A model generated the notes under the pieces. That model did no database searches, was not told where the DNA came from, and saw only the letters and a program-made list of their open reading frames with translations. From the NCBI GenBank assembly GCA_013202515.1, contig JABMRN010000141.1, forward strand, positions 1-10,496: a DNA stretch of 10,496 bases. Reading direction: 5' to 3'. Below are positions 1-8,192 of this stretch, one piece after another (the stretch's first letter is position 1; every line of letters starts with the position of its first letter). This DNA is from Candidatus Omnitrophota bacterium (GTDB lineage: Bacteria; Omnitrophota; Gorgyraeia; JABMRN01). The position numbers were made by a program, and so were the translations under genes.

Positions 1-47
1 ATATTAGGGACAAAATCATTTTTTCCACCACCCACAACCTGAGACAT
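1..47 (-). CDS. 5' end of an unidentified leftward gene (partial)
   Basis: The first 15 codons read MSQVVGGGKNDFVPN and remain open to the left edge of the window. The ATG at 45-47 is preceded, on the minus strand, by AAGGGGA (54-60), a reasonable Shine-Dalgarno sequence six bases from the start. That signal is the main reason for the call. Too little protein is visible to assign a family. A chance open stretch of this length is possible, so the call rests on the ribosome binding site and the gene-free DNA upstream. Confidence 0.4.
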   Translation of the reverse strand, partial: MSQVVGGGKNDFVPN

Positions 48-334
48 TGCCGTTCCCCTTTTTTTTCCACATACTAAAAACTTTATAATAGTGTTTGATA
101 AGTACCCTAAAAAAAAGACTCCAATTGCCTGTTACATAACTTTTACATTCCTATATAAAGTATATCATATTATATAGGGAGGTCAAGCAAACATACCTAC
201 CTTTTTTATATCCTAATTCATGTAACTTATGCGCCCACAATAAGTTATAAATAGCAAAATTTTCAATGTTTTAACTAACCCTGGCGGGATCGAAAAAGCC
301 GGAATATGGGTTTATGGAAGTATGAAATACAGAA
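48..334. other. AT-rich intergenic region with two inverted repeats, no gene seen
   Basis: I see no convincing coding frame here. Two dyads stand out. CCTATATAA at 150-158 pairs with TTATATAGG at 170-178 across an 11-base loop, and can be extended by a T-G and a T-A pair. TAACTTAT at 223-230 pairs with ATAAGTTA at 240-247 across the loop GCGCCCACA. Neither is followed by a clear T-run on either strand, so operators or transcript hairpins are as likely as terminators. Minus-strand TATAAA/TTATAA sequences near 82-90 could be a -10 box for the partial gene at the left edge, but no convincing -35 accompanies them. Confidence 0.4.
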
Positions 335-373
335 AATAACCATTCCACGTTCCGGGTCCGTGGAATGGTTATT
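335..373 (-). terminator. Rho-independent terminator of the EamA transporter gene
   Basis: A perfect 15-bp stem is formed by AATAACCATTCCACG (335-349) and its complement (359-373), with a 9-base loop. On the minus strand the stem is followed by TTTCTGTATTTC, a moderately T-rich tail. The stem begins at the last base of the transporter's stop codon, so termination is immediate. Confidence 0.85.
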
Positions 374-792
374 CAGATTTGAACGAGCCAAACACCAGCT
401 ACTATTAAAATAGTGCCCATGATTCTGAGAGGCGTTATCTGCTCACCCAAAATGAGGACGCTTAAAATAGCTGTTACTAAAGGGTAGATCGCCGCAATTG
501 GTACGACTTCTGACGTTGCTCCTGCTTTAAGCGCTTTAAAATAGGTTATCATGCCTACAAGCCCGGCTAATATTCCGCTTATACTGAAAATAATTATTGT
601 TTTAGCATCGGCGGTGAAAGCTGTTTTGAGCTTACCGGAAAAAGCAAGATACAATAAAAGCGCTATACAAACGGCTACACTGCGGATCGTAATACCGGTG
701 ATGGGCTCTGTTTTGGCGAGTCCGATTTTTTCAATTATCGGCGTTGAGCCCCAAAGAATTGCAGTAAAAAAAAGTAGTAACAGTATTTTCAT
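373..792 (-). CDS. Single-domain EamA family (drug/metabolite transporter superfamily) membrane protein
   Basis: This 139-residue protein is one EamA unit of about five membrane helices, roughly residues 3-19, 32-50, 64-86, 95-115 and 121-138. The family signature ILWGSTPI is in helix 1, and the typical VPIAAIYPLVTAILSVLILGE stretch begins near residue 96. Most EamA proteins carry two such units (about 280-300 residues). One-unit members exist and probably work as dimers exporting small metabolites or drugs across the inner membrane. The substrate cannot be told from sequence. The ATG at 790-792 is the first possible start, because an in-frame stop lies three codons upstream. No good Shine-Dalgarno sequence precedes it. 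The gene is followed at once by a strong terminator and is read from its own promoter, so it is probably monocistronic. Confidence 0.85.
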   Translation of the reverse strand: MKILLLLFFTAILWGSTPIIEKIGLAKTEPITGITIRSVAVCIALLLYLAFSGKLKTAFTADAKTIIIFSISGILAGLVGMITYFKALKAGATSEVVPIAAIYPLVTAILSVLILGEQITPLRIMGTILIVAGVWLVQI

Positions 793-810
793 GAATTTTT
801 ATTTTGTGAA

Positions 811-865
811 GCCCACGGCTTTACAGCCGTGGCACCTTTCTTTTCAGGATTCCGCCATGGGGCGG
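811..865. repeat. REP-like pair of short hairpins in the transporter leader
   Basis: CCACGGCT (813-820) and AGCCGTGG (825-832) form an 8-bp stem around TTAC, and GCC/GGC outside can extend it past one bulged C. A second, weaker stem, CCGCC (852-856) with GGCGG (861-865), lies 20 bases away. The stem resembles REP palindromes mobilised by RAYT/TnpA-REP transposases and the subterminal hairpins of IS200/IS605 elements. This resemblance is from memory, not a search. No transposase is present. The pair lies between the promoter and start codon of the EamA gene, so it would be transcribed in its 5' leader. Confidence 0.5.
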
Positions 866-916
866 GGTAAAATTCATCAACACTAAGTATTTTTATAGAA
901 TGACCTTTTCACTGAT

Positions 917-945
917 AGAATACTACAATAGAATCAATCGGTCAA
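917..945 (-). promoter_or_regulatory. Sigma70-type promoter for the EamA transporter gene
   Basis: On the minus strand TTGACC (940-945) and TATTCT (917-922) are separated by 17 bases, a near-consensus -35/-10 pair. Transcription would start near 910 and give a leader of about 118 bases that includes the REP-like hairpins. It lies between the end of the giant gene and the transporter gene, which implies that the two are transcribed separately. Confidence 0.55.
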
Positions 946-1020
946 GAAAATAGAATTTTCACGGCACCTTGGATTTAACAGGGCGAGCGACCGTTTTAAA
1001 TCTATTAAGACGTACAACAT

Positions 1021-4000
1021 TTACGCTCTGGTATCGATTTCTTTCGCCTCGAGGAAGTATTTATTCTTATCTGCGTCAAGGTCAATCGGCTCTGCTGTGA
1101 GATTTATAAGGTAGGAATTAGGGTTATTCGGGTCAGGTCTAATCGTCAGATACTCATCGACTACAATCTCCTCGTCAGGTCCATGTGATAAAATCGTGGT
1201 TAATATCTTAAGAAGGCGTATATCGCCATTCGGCACTTTATCAAAACCTGTTAAATACATTTTTGCGAATCGCGCTTTCTTATAGGTCTTCCTCAAAGCT
1301 TCAACAACATCGTCTCTTCCGATTATAGTAATATTTGATTCGGGTATTGTCATCCCGCTGTCAACGGCCTGATCTATCTCTTGCTGAATACTTTTCTCTA
1401 AGCCGGCTTTGTCCCGTGAATAGACTATAGCGATATGATTAAAACCGAAATACTTAGGAATGCCCGATAGCGCCTGCAATAGCTTCATTAATCCTGCCCG
1501 CACAAATTGCCCTTCCGGTATCCATCCCGTATGAATCGCTATAATTCTTTTCTCCTTTGCCTTCGTAACTCTAAAATGCCCCTCCTCTGCGCCCGCGGCG
1601 GTCAGAAGGCCTTCAGCGTCAAATACAACTTTGGCTGTCGCGCCCACACCCATCCCGGTGGTGTTATTGGGTTGAGCGCCCCCTGCTTCTCGCAAAGCGA
1701 AAGCGCTTGCCCTTGAAGCAATGACACAATCCGGTCTTTCTCCAACAACCGTAAGTCCGCTCTCTTTTAATACTCCCCTATTTGCTAATCTCATAAATCC
1801 TACGCTATCCTTCACAACACGTCTTATTTCGCTTATCCATCCTGATATTACCGCTGGCGTTGCTTTGTCTGTAGAAGTGATAACCAATTTTGAAAAACAA
1901 AAATCAAATTCGCCACTATCAAATGGCAAATCAGAAAAATCTGCACAGAAAAATTCTATCTTATCTCTATCTATGTCGCTTCTTGCGTTAAGAATCTCAT
2001 TAATGGCAAGTAACTTTTCAGAGGAATTATCTACTACGGTAAGCGCTTCCATTTCGGGAAGCGCTTCAATGAGCATGAGAATTTCGGATATATGCCTGCC
2101 GGGGCCAAGGAGAAGTATTTTGCCTTTCTTTATTCTTTTCTGTATCTCGGGTGTAAACATTTGTATACGGTTTTGTAGAATGTCCGCCTCTATAGAGATG
2201 CCCTTTTCGGTTTGCGGAAATCCTTCTATCTCTCTCCCTTCTTTTCCATTTGAATTTGCTTGGTCCTCTAGGGACGTGCCTGATTCCACACCCTGGCCTG
2301 GTACAGGCTGCTTCTGATCAGAAACAGCTTCTGGGGACACGCCAGAGTCTGGCTCGGGGACAGGCCCAAGATCACCATCAGCCCCGTCCCTATATTCAAC
2401 AGCGCCGACGGAGTGGGGGGGTTCTTTGTCATCGGTACCTTCTGCTTCTGATCCTGCAAAAACATCTTCTATTGTACCCATTTCATCAACAAGATCCCCA
2501 AACGCTAAAGGTCTACCGTCTTCTCGATATTCACCTTTTAAGAAGTATAACACTTTACTTTGGTTACTATTTATTCCGAAAGGAATCCATTTTGTTAACC
2601 CTGATCCCGGAACTTTCATTAACTCGAACAATTTACCCATATTGTAGACCAGATGTATCATTCCTCCTTCCACCGCCATAACTTTCTTTGATTTAGAAAC
2701 AAAATATTTAAATAATCTTGGGCCTTTCTGTGGTTCCGGACCTACTGCTACGTGTCTTTTCACTGTATCCGGTAAAAATGACTTGAATATTTTACCGATC
2801 TCTTCCGTCCCCCAGCATTCTCCATTTGGTAAAATTAACACATCATTTCCATTAGCAACTTCTTCAGTAATAACTTTTTTAAGCTCATTGATCTTTTCCT
2901 CTGTCAAGAAGTGAAAGCCCTTTACGATACTTTCGCCGCCAAAGGGCATAAGTACAGTAACGTCCCTTTTCTCACTGCCATTTTCATCCAGATTATCCAA
3001 AGACCGCATTATTCTATTCCACTCGGCATCTTCGTTCTTAAAATTTCCACTGACAAATATCGACCCCCTGGCCGGTTCCTCCTCTCCTGATCTAAACGGT
3101 ATCCCTAATTCAGCTAATAATCTAAAAGTGGGTTCATAAACATTATCGGCAAAGTCCATAATACCATGCCTGCCTTTATTAAGTTTCAGCATCTCTGTCA
3201 TATCCTGCCCATCGACACTAACTACCTGGAAAATGAATCTATCCGAAGATTTATCTGTATTTACATAGATAAAAGGATTGCTCTCAGTTTTAATCCTCTC
3301 CTCAACAAGTGTATTAAAACCTGTATCATAATTCTCATCAGGATCGAAATGGTTGATGACAACATCAAACCTGTCCTTCAGAAGGCGTTCCAGCTCCTTT
3401 TTCTCTTTAATTGGCATTACCATAATTCTCGGGTGATCGTAAAGGTATGGTCTATTGGTAACTATAGTTACCTCCAGCTCCGGATTATAATCGATTAAAG
3501 CTTGCATAAAAGTAGCGTTGCGGATCAATTCATCACCTTGCCCATCAGCAATATTGTGTACGATCAACACCTTCTTTACTTTCTTTGTGCCTTTTCCTAA
3601 CGCCTGCTCAACAGACCTGTGCATTAAGAAAGAATTTGAATCATCTAATATTTGTCTCGCTCTATCGCGGCTCTCTTTAGACACATCAGGCCGGGTTGAC
3701 AAATAGAATAAGAAATATTTCAAATTTCCTCGTGGATCGAATCTCGAAAAGATTTTATCAATCTGCTCTAAAGTAAAAGTTCCGGGATTTCGGAACAATA
3801 ATTTTTCTAAAATGTCGGCACATATTAAGCTCTGCATTTCGCCGCTGAGCTCTTTTCCATCGACAATCATTTGTGCAATTTCGTCAAGACCAATAATGTC
3901 ATAGTCAACAAGATGTCCTAATGCAATCGCAGCCGAAGAATAAACATCGAAGGAAAGCCCCGGGGTTTTGAATAATATTGCACTCAGGATATCAGTAGCT

Positions 4001-7000
4001 TTGGCGGACCATTCTGATTGACCATAAGCAATGACTTCAAGCATTACACCGGCCCTGAAATACTGCCTGTGGAGTAAATCTTTGGTCAGAAAAATGTCCT
4101 TAAATAACTCAAATGTTGTTTCAGTAAGAAGACCATATGGCATGAGTGCGGTAAGCACATCAACGTATGGAACTTCATTCATTGGATCGCCAGGCGTTGT
4201 TAAAAAATCTCGCAATATTTTCTCAGCCCTTGTTGTTGACTGAGTTGATCCTATTTTCTCCTTAATAATAAACGCGAGCATAAATCCAATGTAATGTCTT
4301 GCTTGCCTGGGTATTACCGGTTTATTAAGACCTTCTTCAAAAACGGTGAAGGTTTTTTCACGCATATCCGGCACATGCTCAATAAACCTTACAAAGATCG
4401 TAGCAAGCCAGGAAAAAACATCAGAATGTTTATGCTCCTGCATTATTAAATTCTTCACCAATTGTAAGCTGGACTCACCTATCAGGTCTCTACGATAATG
4501 CGCAATACTTGTAAATGCGTAGGTAATTGCATTAACGGTGTACATAATTTCATCAAGATCCATATTCTTCACACGATATTCAAGAGCACTCAATAAATCA
4601 CTGTCAAATCTTTCAGGTCTGTTGTAAACAATCATACCTAAAGATTGAAAGGCAGCACCGTAAATTTCAGGATGGTAATTTGATGTATTTAATATGTCTT
4701 TCAATGCTTCTCTTGCCGTAATCACTCTTGGCAGGTCAGGACTGTTAATTATTATTTCTTCCAGATTTTCAATAAAACCAACATCTACTTTCACTCGTTC
4801 GGGGCTTTGCGCCGCGGAGTCCCCATCCCCCTCATCCCCATACCCTGCCCACGGGAACAATATTCCGCCAATAAATGCGATTGCGCCAAAGAGCCACTCA
4901 AGCGGAACCTCAGAAAACGGAATGTGAGCGGATATGAGTCCTTTGCCAGCTGGAGGCACACCTTCGCGCTTCACAAATACATCCGCAATTTTCGTTGGCT
5001 TTACATTCTGTATTTTTTTGTACCAGCTAAATCCACCAAACACGCCCAACTGTCTACGCAGAAAGTCTAGAGAAAATATGCTGGAATACCCCTTTACCCT
5101 TTGCAATCCCATTTCAGATAATTCCGATGATTTATGCATTATAGGTACACACCATATTGCCAATAAACCGTCATTAGCAAGATTATTCGCGATAAGATGG
5201 GAGCGCCAATATCCGCTATCCCATACTAAACTTTCATCCGGATTCTTAACTACAACTATAGACGCGCCTTCTTTCAATTCCGGAGGTGTAAAGATCCTGG
5301 CGTCTTCAGCATAAAAATGTAAATTTGCTTTTCTACCCTTATACTCAATGACTACCTTTACTTTTCCACCTTTACCCGGCTGAAGTTCGCCTTCAACCTG
5401 CGGATCAGATACACTTGCGCCCCAAAACCATAGGTAGCGCTTTAAGATAAGTACTTTCTGATAAGAACGATGATAACCCTTCCATTCTTTTGAATAAACA
5501 GGATCAACAAATACAAAATCCGTAATATTGGGCAGTGATTTGACTAATCTTCTTATCGTGCTAAAATCTCTCCCGGAAGCGGGATAATAAAGCACGCCTT
5601 TTGTGTTCAGGATATCATCTATTACCGGCATTTGTTCAACGTCAACTTCGCCATTTCCCTCACTTGCCCCGTACTCAAACACATGCACACCAAGCCATGT
5701 AAAAACACCCCATACCTTGGAGATGAGCCAATCTGAAAAGTCAGAAAACGGAATGTGGGCAGGAATAGGTTTGTCTGGCCCGGTGTGCCTATCCTCCTCT
5801 ACATTTTCATTAGGTGCACTTTGTCCGGGCAATGATGGCTTGATGCCCTGCAATGCGCTTCTAAAAGCATCGACATCACCACCAGCGCTTGGAGGCTCTG
5901 CTTCTTTTTCTCTCTTTCTTTCGTCTTCTTTTATCTGACCGCCTCTCTCGCCGAATAGATGTTTTCGTCTAAATTCTATTAGTGCATTTTTAAAATCATC
6001 AATGGATTCATAACGGAATCGGCTTCGAATAGTGGCATTAAGAATGAAATTCTCAAGCGCTGAAGCCAGCTCACTATCGCCGTCGATTTTGCCTTCATAG
6101 GTAGCGTATTCGTAGCTATCGTGACCTGTGGGCGAACGCCTAAGCTTAAAAGAATGCCTAATCAAATAACCAATTCTCGAAATCTGCTGAAATAGAATCT
6201 CAGTGCGTTCGTTTTCATCTTCAGAATCAAAATGATGCAGTTTTTCTTGTACTACGATAATGGGCTTTGCCGATCGAAGTCGTTTTCTCAACTTTTCATA
6301 ACCATGCTTTCTACCTACTGATTTAAAAAATAGCGCGTTCTCATCAAATCTAGACACGACAAGACCGTTAGCATTTAACTCAATAAGTGGATCGCATGCA
6401 TCAATAAGTATTCTGAATATCTCATCCAGGAAATCTGTGGTATAAAACCAATGGCTCATTGAGTTGATGCACTCAAGATTTCTGCCAGTTATTTTCTTTT
6501 CTTCGGATGAAAGTATGTGCGTATCCGGATACAACGAATCATCCTTTACTAGCTGCCCGAATACAATATCCTGCCGTGCAATATTACTAATCGCATTTTG
6601 CCCTTTTCCGTTTTTAATGATTATCTCTCTTAGGGGATACGTGTTCCCCCCTCTCTTATAGCAATATCCTCTTAAGCCGTAAAACTGACCGAAATACGAA
6701 TTTTCCACATCAAGCCACTTCTGATGCGGTAAATATGCTGAGACATCGGAAGCGTCCTTACTAAGTTCATATATGTAGTCGTTTTCATCGATAATCCGCT
6801 CCATCGGATCAAATTTTCCTCTAGGATAATATTCCATAGCACCGACATATATAACACCGCCGTTTGGATTTGTTATCCGCCTCATTTCATCTATTGTAAT
6901 TCTATTTAAACCTTTTTGAACTACATTCATGAGCTCAAGCCCATATCCTTCAGGTGACCAAAGCAACTTGGTCTTTGTGTTGTGTCTAAACCTATCTTTC

Positions 7001-8139
7001 ATAAGGTAAGCTACATAATTTCTAAAAACAATCGGTATTTGCGTGTAAGCTTTTTCCATAATAACGCAATCAGCGTATCCATCCGGAAAAGAAAGTCGTG
7101 GATCAGCCATCCAAAACTCACTATCGCTCACAAAAGCAAGTACCTTTTCTTTTGCCTCTTTGAATGTTGCTGCAGATTCTATCGCAGCCTTGATTGTTCT
7201 TACGGCCTCTGGTTTTATCCATGTGCAATTTGCGCAGACAAGATATGTTTTCGTTTTTAACTTATCGGGCATTCTCATCCATGTGTCCTTAAGCAACCGT
7301 TCGTTAAGATCCACGAGTATGATGCGTTCTATGCCCTGAACTTCTTGCAAAATATTGTAATCTGTGCTTCCCGCACATATGACAACAAGCGTTTTCTTCT
7401 GAGACGCAACTTCACAAGCCCAGTTAATATTGCTATCTCTCTTAAATTTTGCCGACTTGTCCTTATTGCAGGTTTTTGAACTGTGTGAATGCGGAATATA
7501 GTCTTCTGGGAATGCTCCACTTGCATCAATGATTTTTCCCGTTGCTGGACCTTGAAGATAGGGTTCAAGTAATTGACCTAGATCTTGCCATTCATGTTGT
7601 TGTTCTAATGTGCTCTCTGGCTCCTCACCCCCCGCCTCTCGTCCTTCGTCCCTCTTTTCCTCTTGCTCCCACGCCGGCTCGCAGACAAACCAACGCTTGC
7701 CTTTTTCTACCTCGACACATTCTATTCCTCTAGTTGTTTCCGGCTCAGTTTCTGTAAAGTAATAAGAAAGCAGTATCTCCCCGTTTTCGCCTTCGAACGG
7801 GATGTAGAAGACATCTGCTTCTTTGTATATCTTTTTCCAGTGATAGCGTTTGAGGAGGTCGTCTGCGGAATTACCGTAATGTTTCTTGATAATTTGTTGG
7901 AGACAGTCGGCGTTTATCTCGTCATCATCAAAGCAGGTAAGTGCTTCCTCCATTAATTGGAATAGGTACATAAACGCGACGTCGTCCTGAAAAGATTCTG
8001 CGGATTTGAGATGGCCAAGCTCTGTTTCGTTTCCAACGATTGAGCGCGTATCTCCTGTTTTCTTAGAGCGTATAATTGGGAATCTCGTAGCCGGAGAAAG
8101 CGCAAAAGAAAGCTCGTTAAACAAGAAAGTGCATATCAA
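1021..8139 (-). CDS. Giant exported multidomain protein (methyltransferase-like, HEAT-like and GT9-like modules)
   Basis: The frame encodes 2,372 residues from a TTG at 8137-8139. The N-terminus, IRRLVSIVLICTFLFNELSFA read from codons upstream of that TTG, has the form of a signal peptide with likely cleavage near SFA-LSP, so export is inferred. In order: an unrecognised domain (about 40-155); a degenerate Rossmann fold with VVICAGSTDY and IILVDLNE (246-435); an unrecognised region (500-730); a linker ending in AHIPFS plus a hydrophobic segment (735-818); a second degenerate Rossmann-like domain starting LYYPASGRDF (840-1000); another AHIPFS linker and hydrophobic segment (1060-1100); a helical HEAT-like region (1120-1510); a GT9-like domain (1520-1870); an acidic, Gly/Pro-rich linker (1890-1990); a class I methyltransferase (2003-2120); and an unrecognised C-terminal domain (2195-2372). 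The TTG has no Shine-Dalgarno sequence, so the true start is probably upstream. Being one uninterrupted frame of 7.1 kb makes the gene certain. Its function is unknown; surface glycan or scaffold roles are guesses. Confidence 0.9.
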   Translation of the reverse strand: MICTFLFNELSFALSPATRFPIIRSKKTGDTRSIVGNETELGHLKSAESFQDDVAFMYLFQLMEEALTCFDDDEINADCLQQIIKKHYGNSADDLLKRYHWKKIYKEADVFYIPFEGENGEILLSYYFTETEPETTRGIECVEVEKGKRWFVCEPAWEQEEKRDEGREAGGEEPESTLEQQHEWQDLGQLLEPYLQGPATGKIIDASGAFPEDYIPHSHSSKTCNKDKSAKFKRDSNINWACEVASQKKTLVVICAGSTDYNILQEVQGIERIILVDLNERLLKDTWMRMPDKLKTKTYLVCANCTWIKPEAVRTIKAAIESAATFKEAKEKVLAFVSDSEFWMADPRLSFPDGYADCVIMEKAYTQIPIVFRNYVAYLMKDRFRHNTKTKLLWSPEGYGLELMNVVQKGLNRITIDEMRRITNPNGGVIYVGAMEYYPRGKFDPMERIIDENDYIYELSKDASDVSAYLPHQKWLDVENSYFGQFYGLRGYCYKRGGNTYPLREIIIKNGKGQNAISNIARQDIVFGQLVKDDSLYPDTHILSSEEKKITGRNLECINSMSHWFYTTDFLDEIFRILIDACDPLIELNANGLVVSRFDENALFFKSVGRKHGYEKLRKRLRSAKPIIVVQEKLHHFDSEDENERTEILFQQISRIGYLIRHSFKLRRSPTGHDSYEYATYEGKIDGDSELASALENFILNATIRSRFRYESIDDFKNALIEFRRKHLFGERGGQIKEDERKREKEAEPPSAGGDVDAFRSALQGIKPSLPGQSAPNENVEEDRHTGPDKPIPAHIPFSDFSDWLISKVWGVFTWLGVHVFEYGASEGNGEVDVEQMPVIDDILNTKGVLYYPASGRDFSTIRRLVKSLPNITDFVFVDPVYSKEWKGYHRSYQKVLILKRYLWFWGASVSDPQVEGELQPGKGGKVKVVIEYKGRKANLHFYAEDARIFTPPELKEGASIVVVKNPDESLVWDSGYWRSHLIANNLANDGLLAIWCVPIMHKSSELSEMGLQRVKGYSSIFSLDFLRRQLGVFGGFSWYKKIQNVKPTKIADVFVKREGVPPAGKGLISAHIPFSEVPLEWLFGAIAFIGGILFPWAGYGDEGDGDSAAQSPERVKVDVGFIENLEEIIINSPDLPRVITAREALKDILNTSNYHPEIYGAAFQSLGMIVYNRPERFDSDLLSALEYRVKNMDLDEIMYTVNAITYAFTSIAHYRRDLIGESSLQLVKNLIMQEHKHSDVFSWLATIFVRFIEHVPDMREKTFTVFEEGLNKPVIPRQARHYIGFMLAFIIKEKIGSTQSTTRAEKILRDFLTTPGDPMNEVPYVDVLTALMPYGLLTETTFELFKDIFLTKDLLHRQYFRAGVMLEVIAYGQSEWSAKATDILSAILFKTPGLSFDVYSSAAIALGHLVDYDIIGLDEIAQMIVDGKELSGEMQSLICADILEKLLFRNPGTFTLEQIDKIFSRFDPRGNLKYFLFYLSTRPDVSKESRDRARQILDDSNSFLMHRSVEQALGKGTKKVKKVLIVHNIADGQGDELIRNATFMQALIDYNPELEVTIVTNRPYLYDHPRIMVMPIKEKKELERLLKDRFDVVINHFDPDENYDTGFNTLVEERIKTESNPFIYVNTDKSSDRFIFQVVSVDGQDMTEMLKLNKGRHGIMDFADNVYEPTFRLLAELGIPFRSGEEEPARGSIFVSGNFKNEDAEWNRIMRSLDNLDENGSEKRDVTVLMPFGGESIVKGFHFLTEEKINELKKVITEEVANGNDVLILPNGECWGTEEIGKIFKSFLPDTVKRHVAVGPEPQKGPRLFKYFVSKSKKVMAVEGGMIHLVYNMGKLFELMKVPGSGLTKWIPFGINSNQSKVLYFLKGEYREDGRPLAFGDLVDEMGTIEDVFAGSEAEGTDDKEPPHSVGAVEYRDGADGDLGPVPEPDSGVSPEAVSDQKQPVPGQGVESGTSLEDQANSNGKEGREIEGFPQTEKGISIEADILQNRIQMFTPEIQKRIKKGKILLLGPGRHISEILMLIEALPEMEALTVVDNSSEKLLAINEILNARSDIDRDKIEFFCADFSDLPFDSGEFDFCFSKLVITSTDKATPAVISGWISEIRRVVKDSVGFMRLANRGVLKESGLTVVGERPDCVIASRASAFALREAGGAQPNNTTGMGVGATAKVVFDAEGLLTAAGAEEGHFRVTKAKEKRIIAIHTGWIPEGQFVRAGLMKLLQALSGIPKYFGFNHIAIVYSRDKAGLEKSIQQEIDQAVDSGMTIPESNITIIGRDDVVEALRKTYKKARFAKMYLTGFDKVPNGDIRLLKILTTILSHGPDEEIVVDEYLTIRPDPNNPNSYLINLTAEPIDLDADKNKYFLEAKEIDTRA
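1024..1557 (-). other. Unrecognised C-terminal domain of the giant protein
   Basis: Residues 2195-2372 begin KRIIAIHTGWIPEG and alternate beta-like and helical stretches (HIAIVYSRDKAGL, NITIIGRDDVVEAL, AKMYLTGFDKV). This suggests a compact alpha/beta fold. It closes with a beta-rich segment around SYLINLTAEPIDLD. I do not recognise the family. It may be a module specific to this lineage's large proteins. Confidence 0.4.
1780..2133 (-). other. Class I SAM-dependent methyltransferase domain within the giant protein
   Basis: Residues 2003-2120 follow the classic order: motif I ILLLGPGRHISEIL, an acidic end of strand 2 in LTVVDNSSEKLL, FCADFSDLPFDSGEFDFCFS for motifs II-III, and EIRRVVKD where Methyltransf_11/25 proteins have EI.RVLKPGG. 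Motif I reads GPGRH rather than GxGxG and the RVLKPGG glycines are missing, so catalysis is uncertain. Cofactor availability outside the cytoplasm is also a problem if the protein is exported. Confidence 0.65.
2530..3582 (-). other. GT9 (heptosyltransferase)-like domain within the giant protein
   Basis: Residues 1520-1870 start KKVLIVHNIADGQGDELIRN and continue to ALIDYNPELEVTIVTNRPY, the layout of the first Rossmann half of family 9 glycosyltransferases (ADP-heptose:LPS heptosyltransferases). In the second half, VLMPFGGESIVKGF resembles the nucleotide-sugar loop, and AVEGGMIHLVYNMG aligns with the family hallmark D(S/T)GxxHLA, with Glu replacing Asp. The fold call is reasonable. Activity and substrate cannot be judged. 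Confidence 0.55.
3610..4782 (-). other. Alpha-helical HEAT/ARM-like repeat region of the giant protein
   Basis: Residues 1120-1510 are almost entirely amphipathic helices of 12-18 residues with recurrent Ala/Leu/Ile spacing, for example AREALKDIL, GAAFQSLGMIVY, LQLVKNLIM and SSAAIALGHLVD. This is the look of a solenoid that binds other proteins. No exact repeat unit can be fixed by eye, so HEAT-like describes shape only. Confidence 0.45.
4910..4926. repeat. AHIPFS module-junction repeat, copy 2
   Basis: These 17 bases are identical to 5741-5757 and encode HIPFS plus part of the next codon (residues 1072-1076) in the giant gene. The downstream protein, EWLFGAIAFIGGILFPW, is hydrophobic and may insert in or lie on a membrane. 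The proline/glycine-rich stretch before it is a linker. Confidence 0.7.
5140..5622 (-). other. Degenerate Rossmann/methyltransferase-like domain in the giant protein
   Basis: Residues 840-1000 read GVLYYPASGRDFSTIRRL, then DFVFVDPVY, and near the end NNLANDGLLAIWCV. This spacing is that of motif I, the strand-2 acidic residue and the late strand of class I methyltransferases, but the glycine motif is poorly kept. A structural rather than catalytic role is plausible. The assignment is by pattern only. Confidence 0.4.
5741..5757. repeat. AHIPFS module-junction repeat, copy 1
   Basis: This 17-base sequence is identical to 4910-4926 and encodes residues 795-799 (HIPFS) of the giant protein. It sits at the end of a charged and proline-rich linker and is followed by DWLISKVWGVFTWLGVHVF, a hydrophobic stretch like the one after copy 2. 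Confidence 0.7.
6835..7404 (-). other. N-terminal Rossmann-like domain of the giant protein
   Basis: Residues 246-435 have a strand-loop VVICAGSTDY where methyltransferases bind SAM, then RIILVDLNERLL with the acidic residue at the end of strand 2, then SFPDGYADCVIMEKA in the position of the catalytic-side strand, and DEMRRITNPNGGVIYVGA like the late EI.RVLKPGG motif. The CAGST loop lacks GxGxG. A methyltransferase-type fold of uncertain activity is the best reading. Confidence 0.45.
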
Positions 8140-8192
8140 AACTATGGATACTAGTCGTCTAATAGCTGTATAATTTTTTTATTATTGGAGAA

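Noticed and set aside
972..1002. GATTTAA/TTAAATC inverted repeat as terminator of the giant gene
   Set aside because: It has a 7-bp AT-only stem, a 17-base loop and no T-run after it on the minus strand, so it is too weak to call.
1721..2317. 198-codon plus-strand frame opposite the giant gene
   Set aside because: It is a shadow frame inside a certain minus-strand coding region, Ser/Leu-rich in the way antisense frames are, with no independent start signal. The other plus-strand frames within 1021-8139 were rejected for the same reason.
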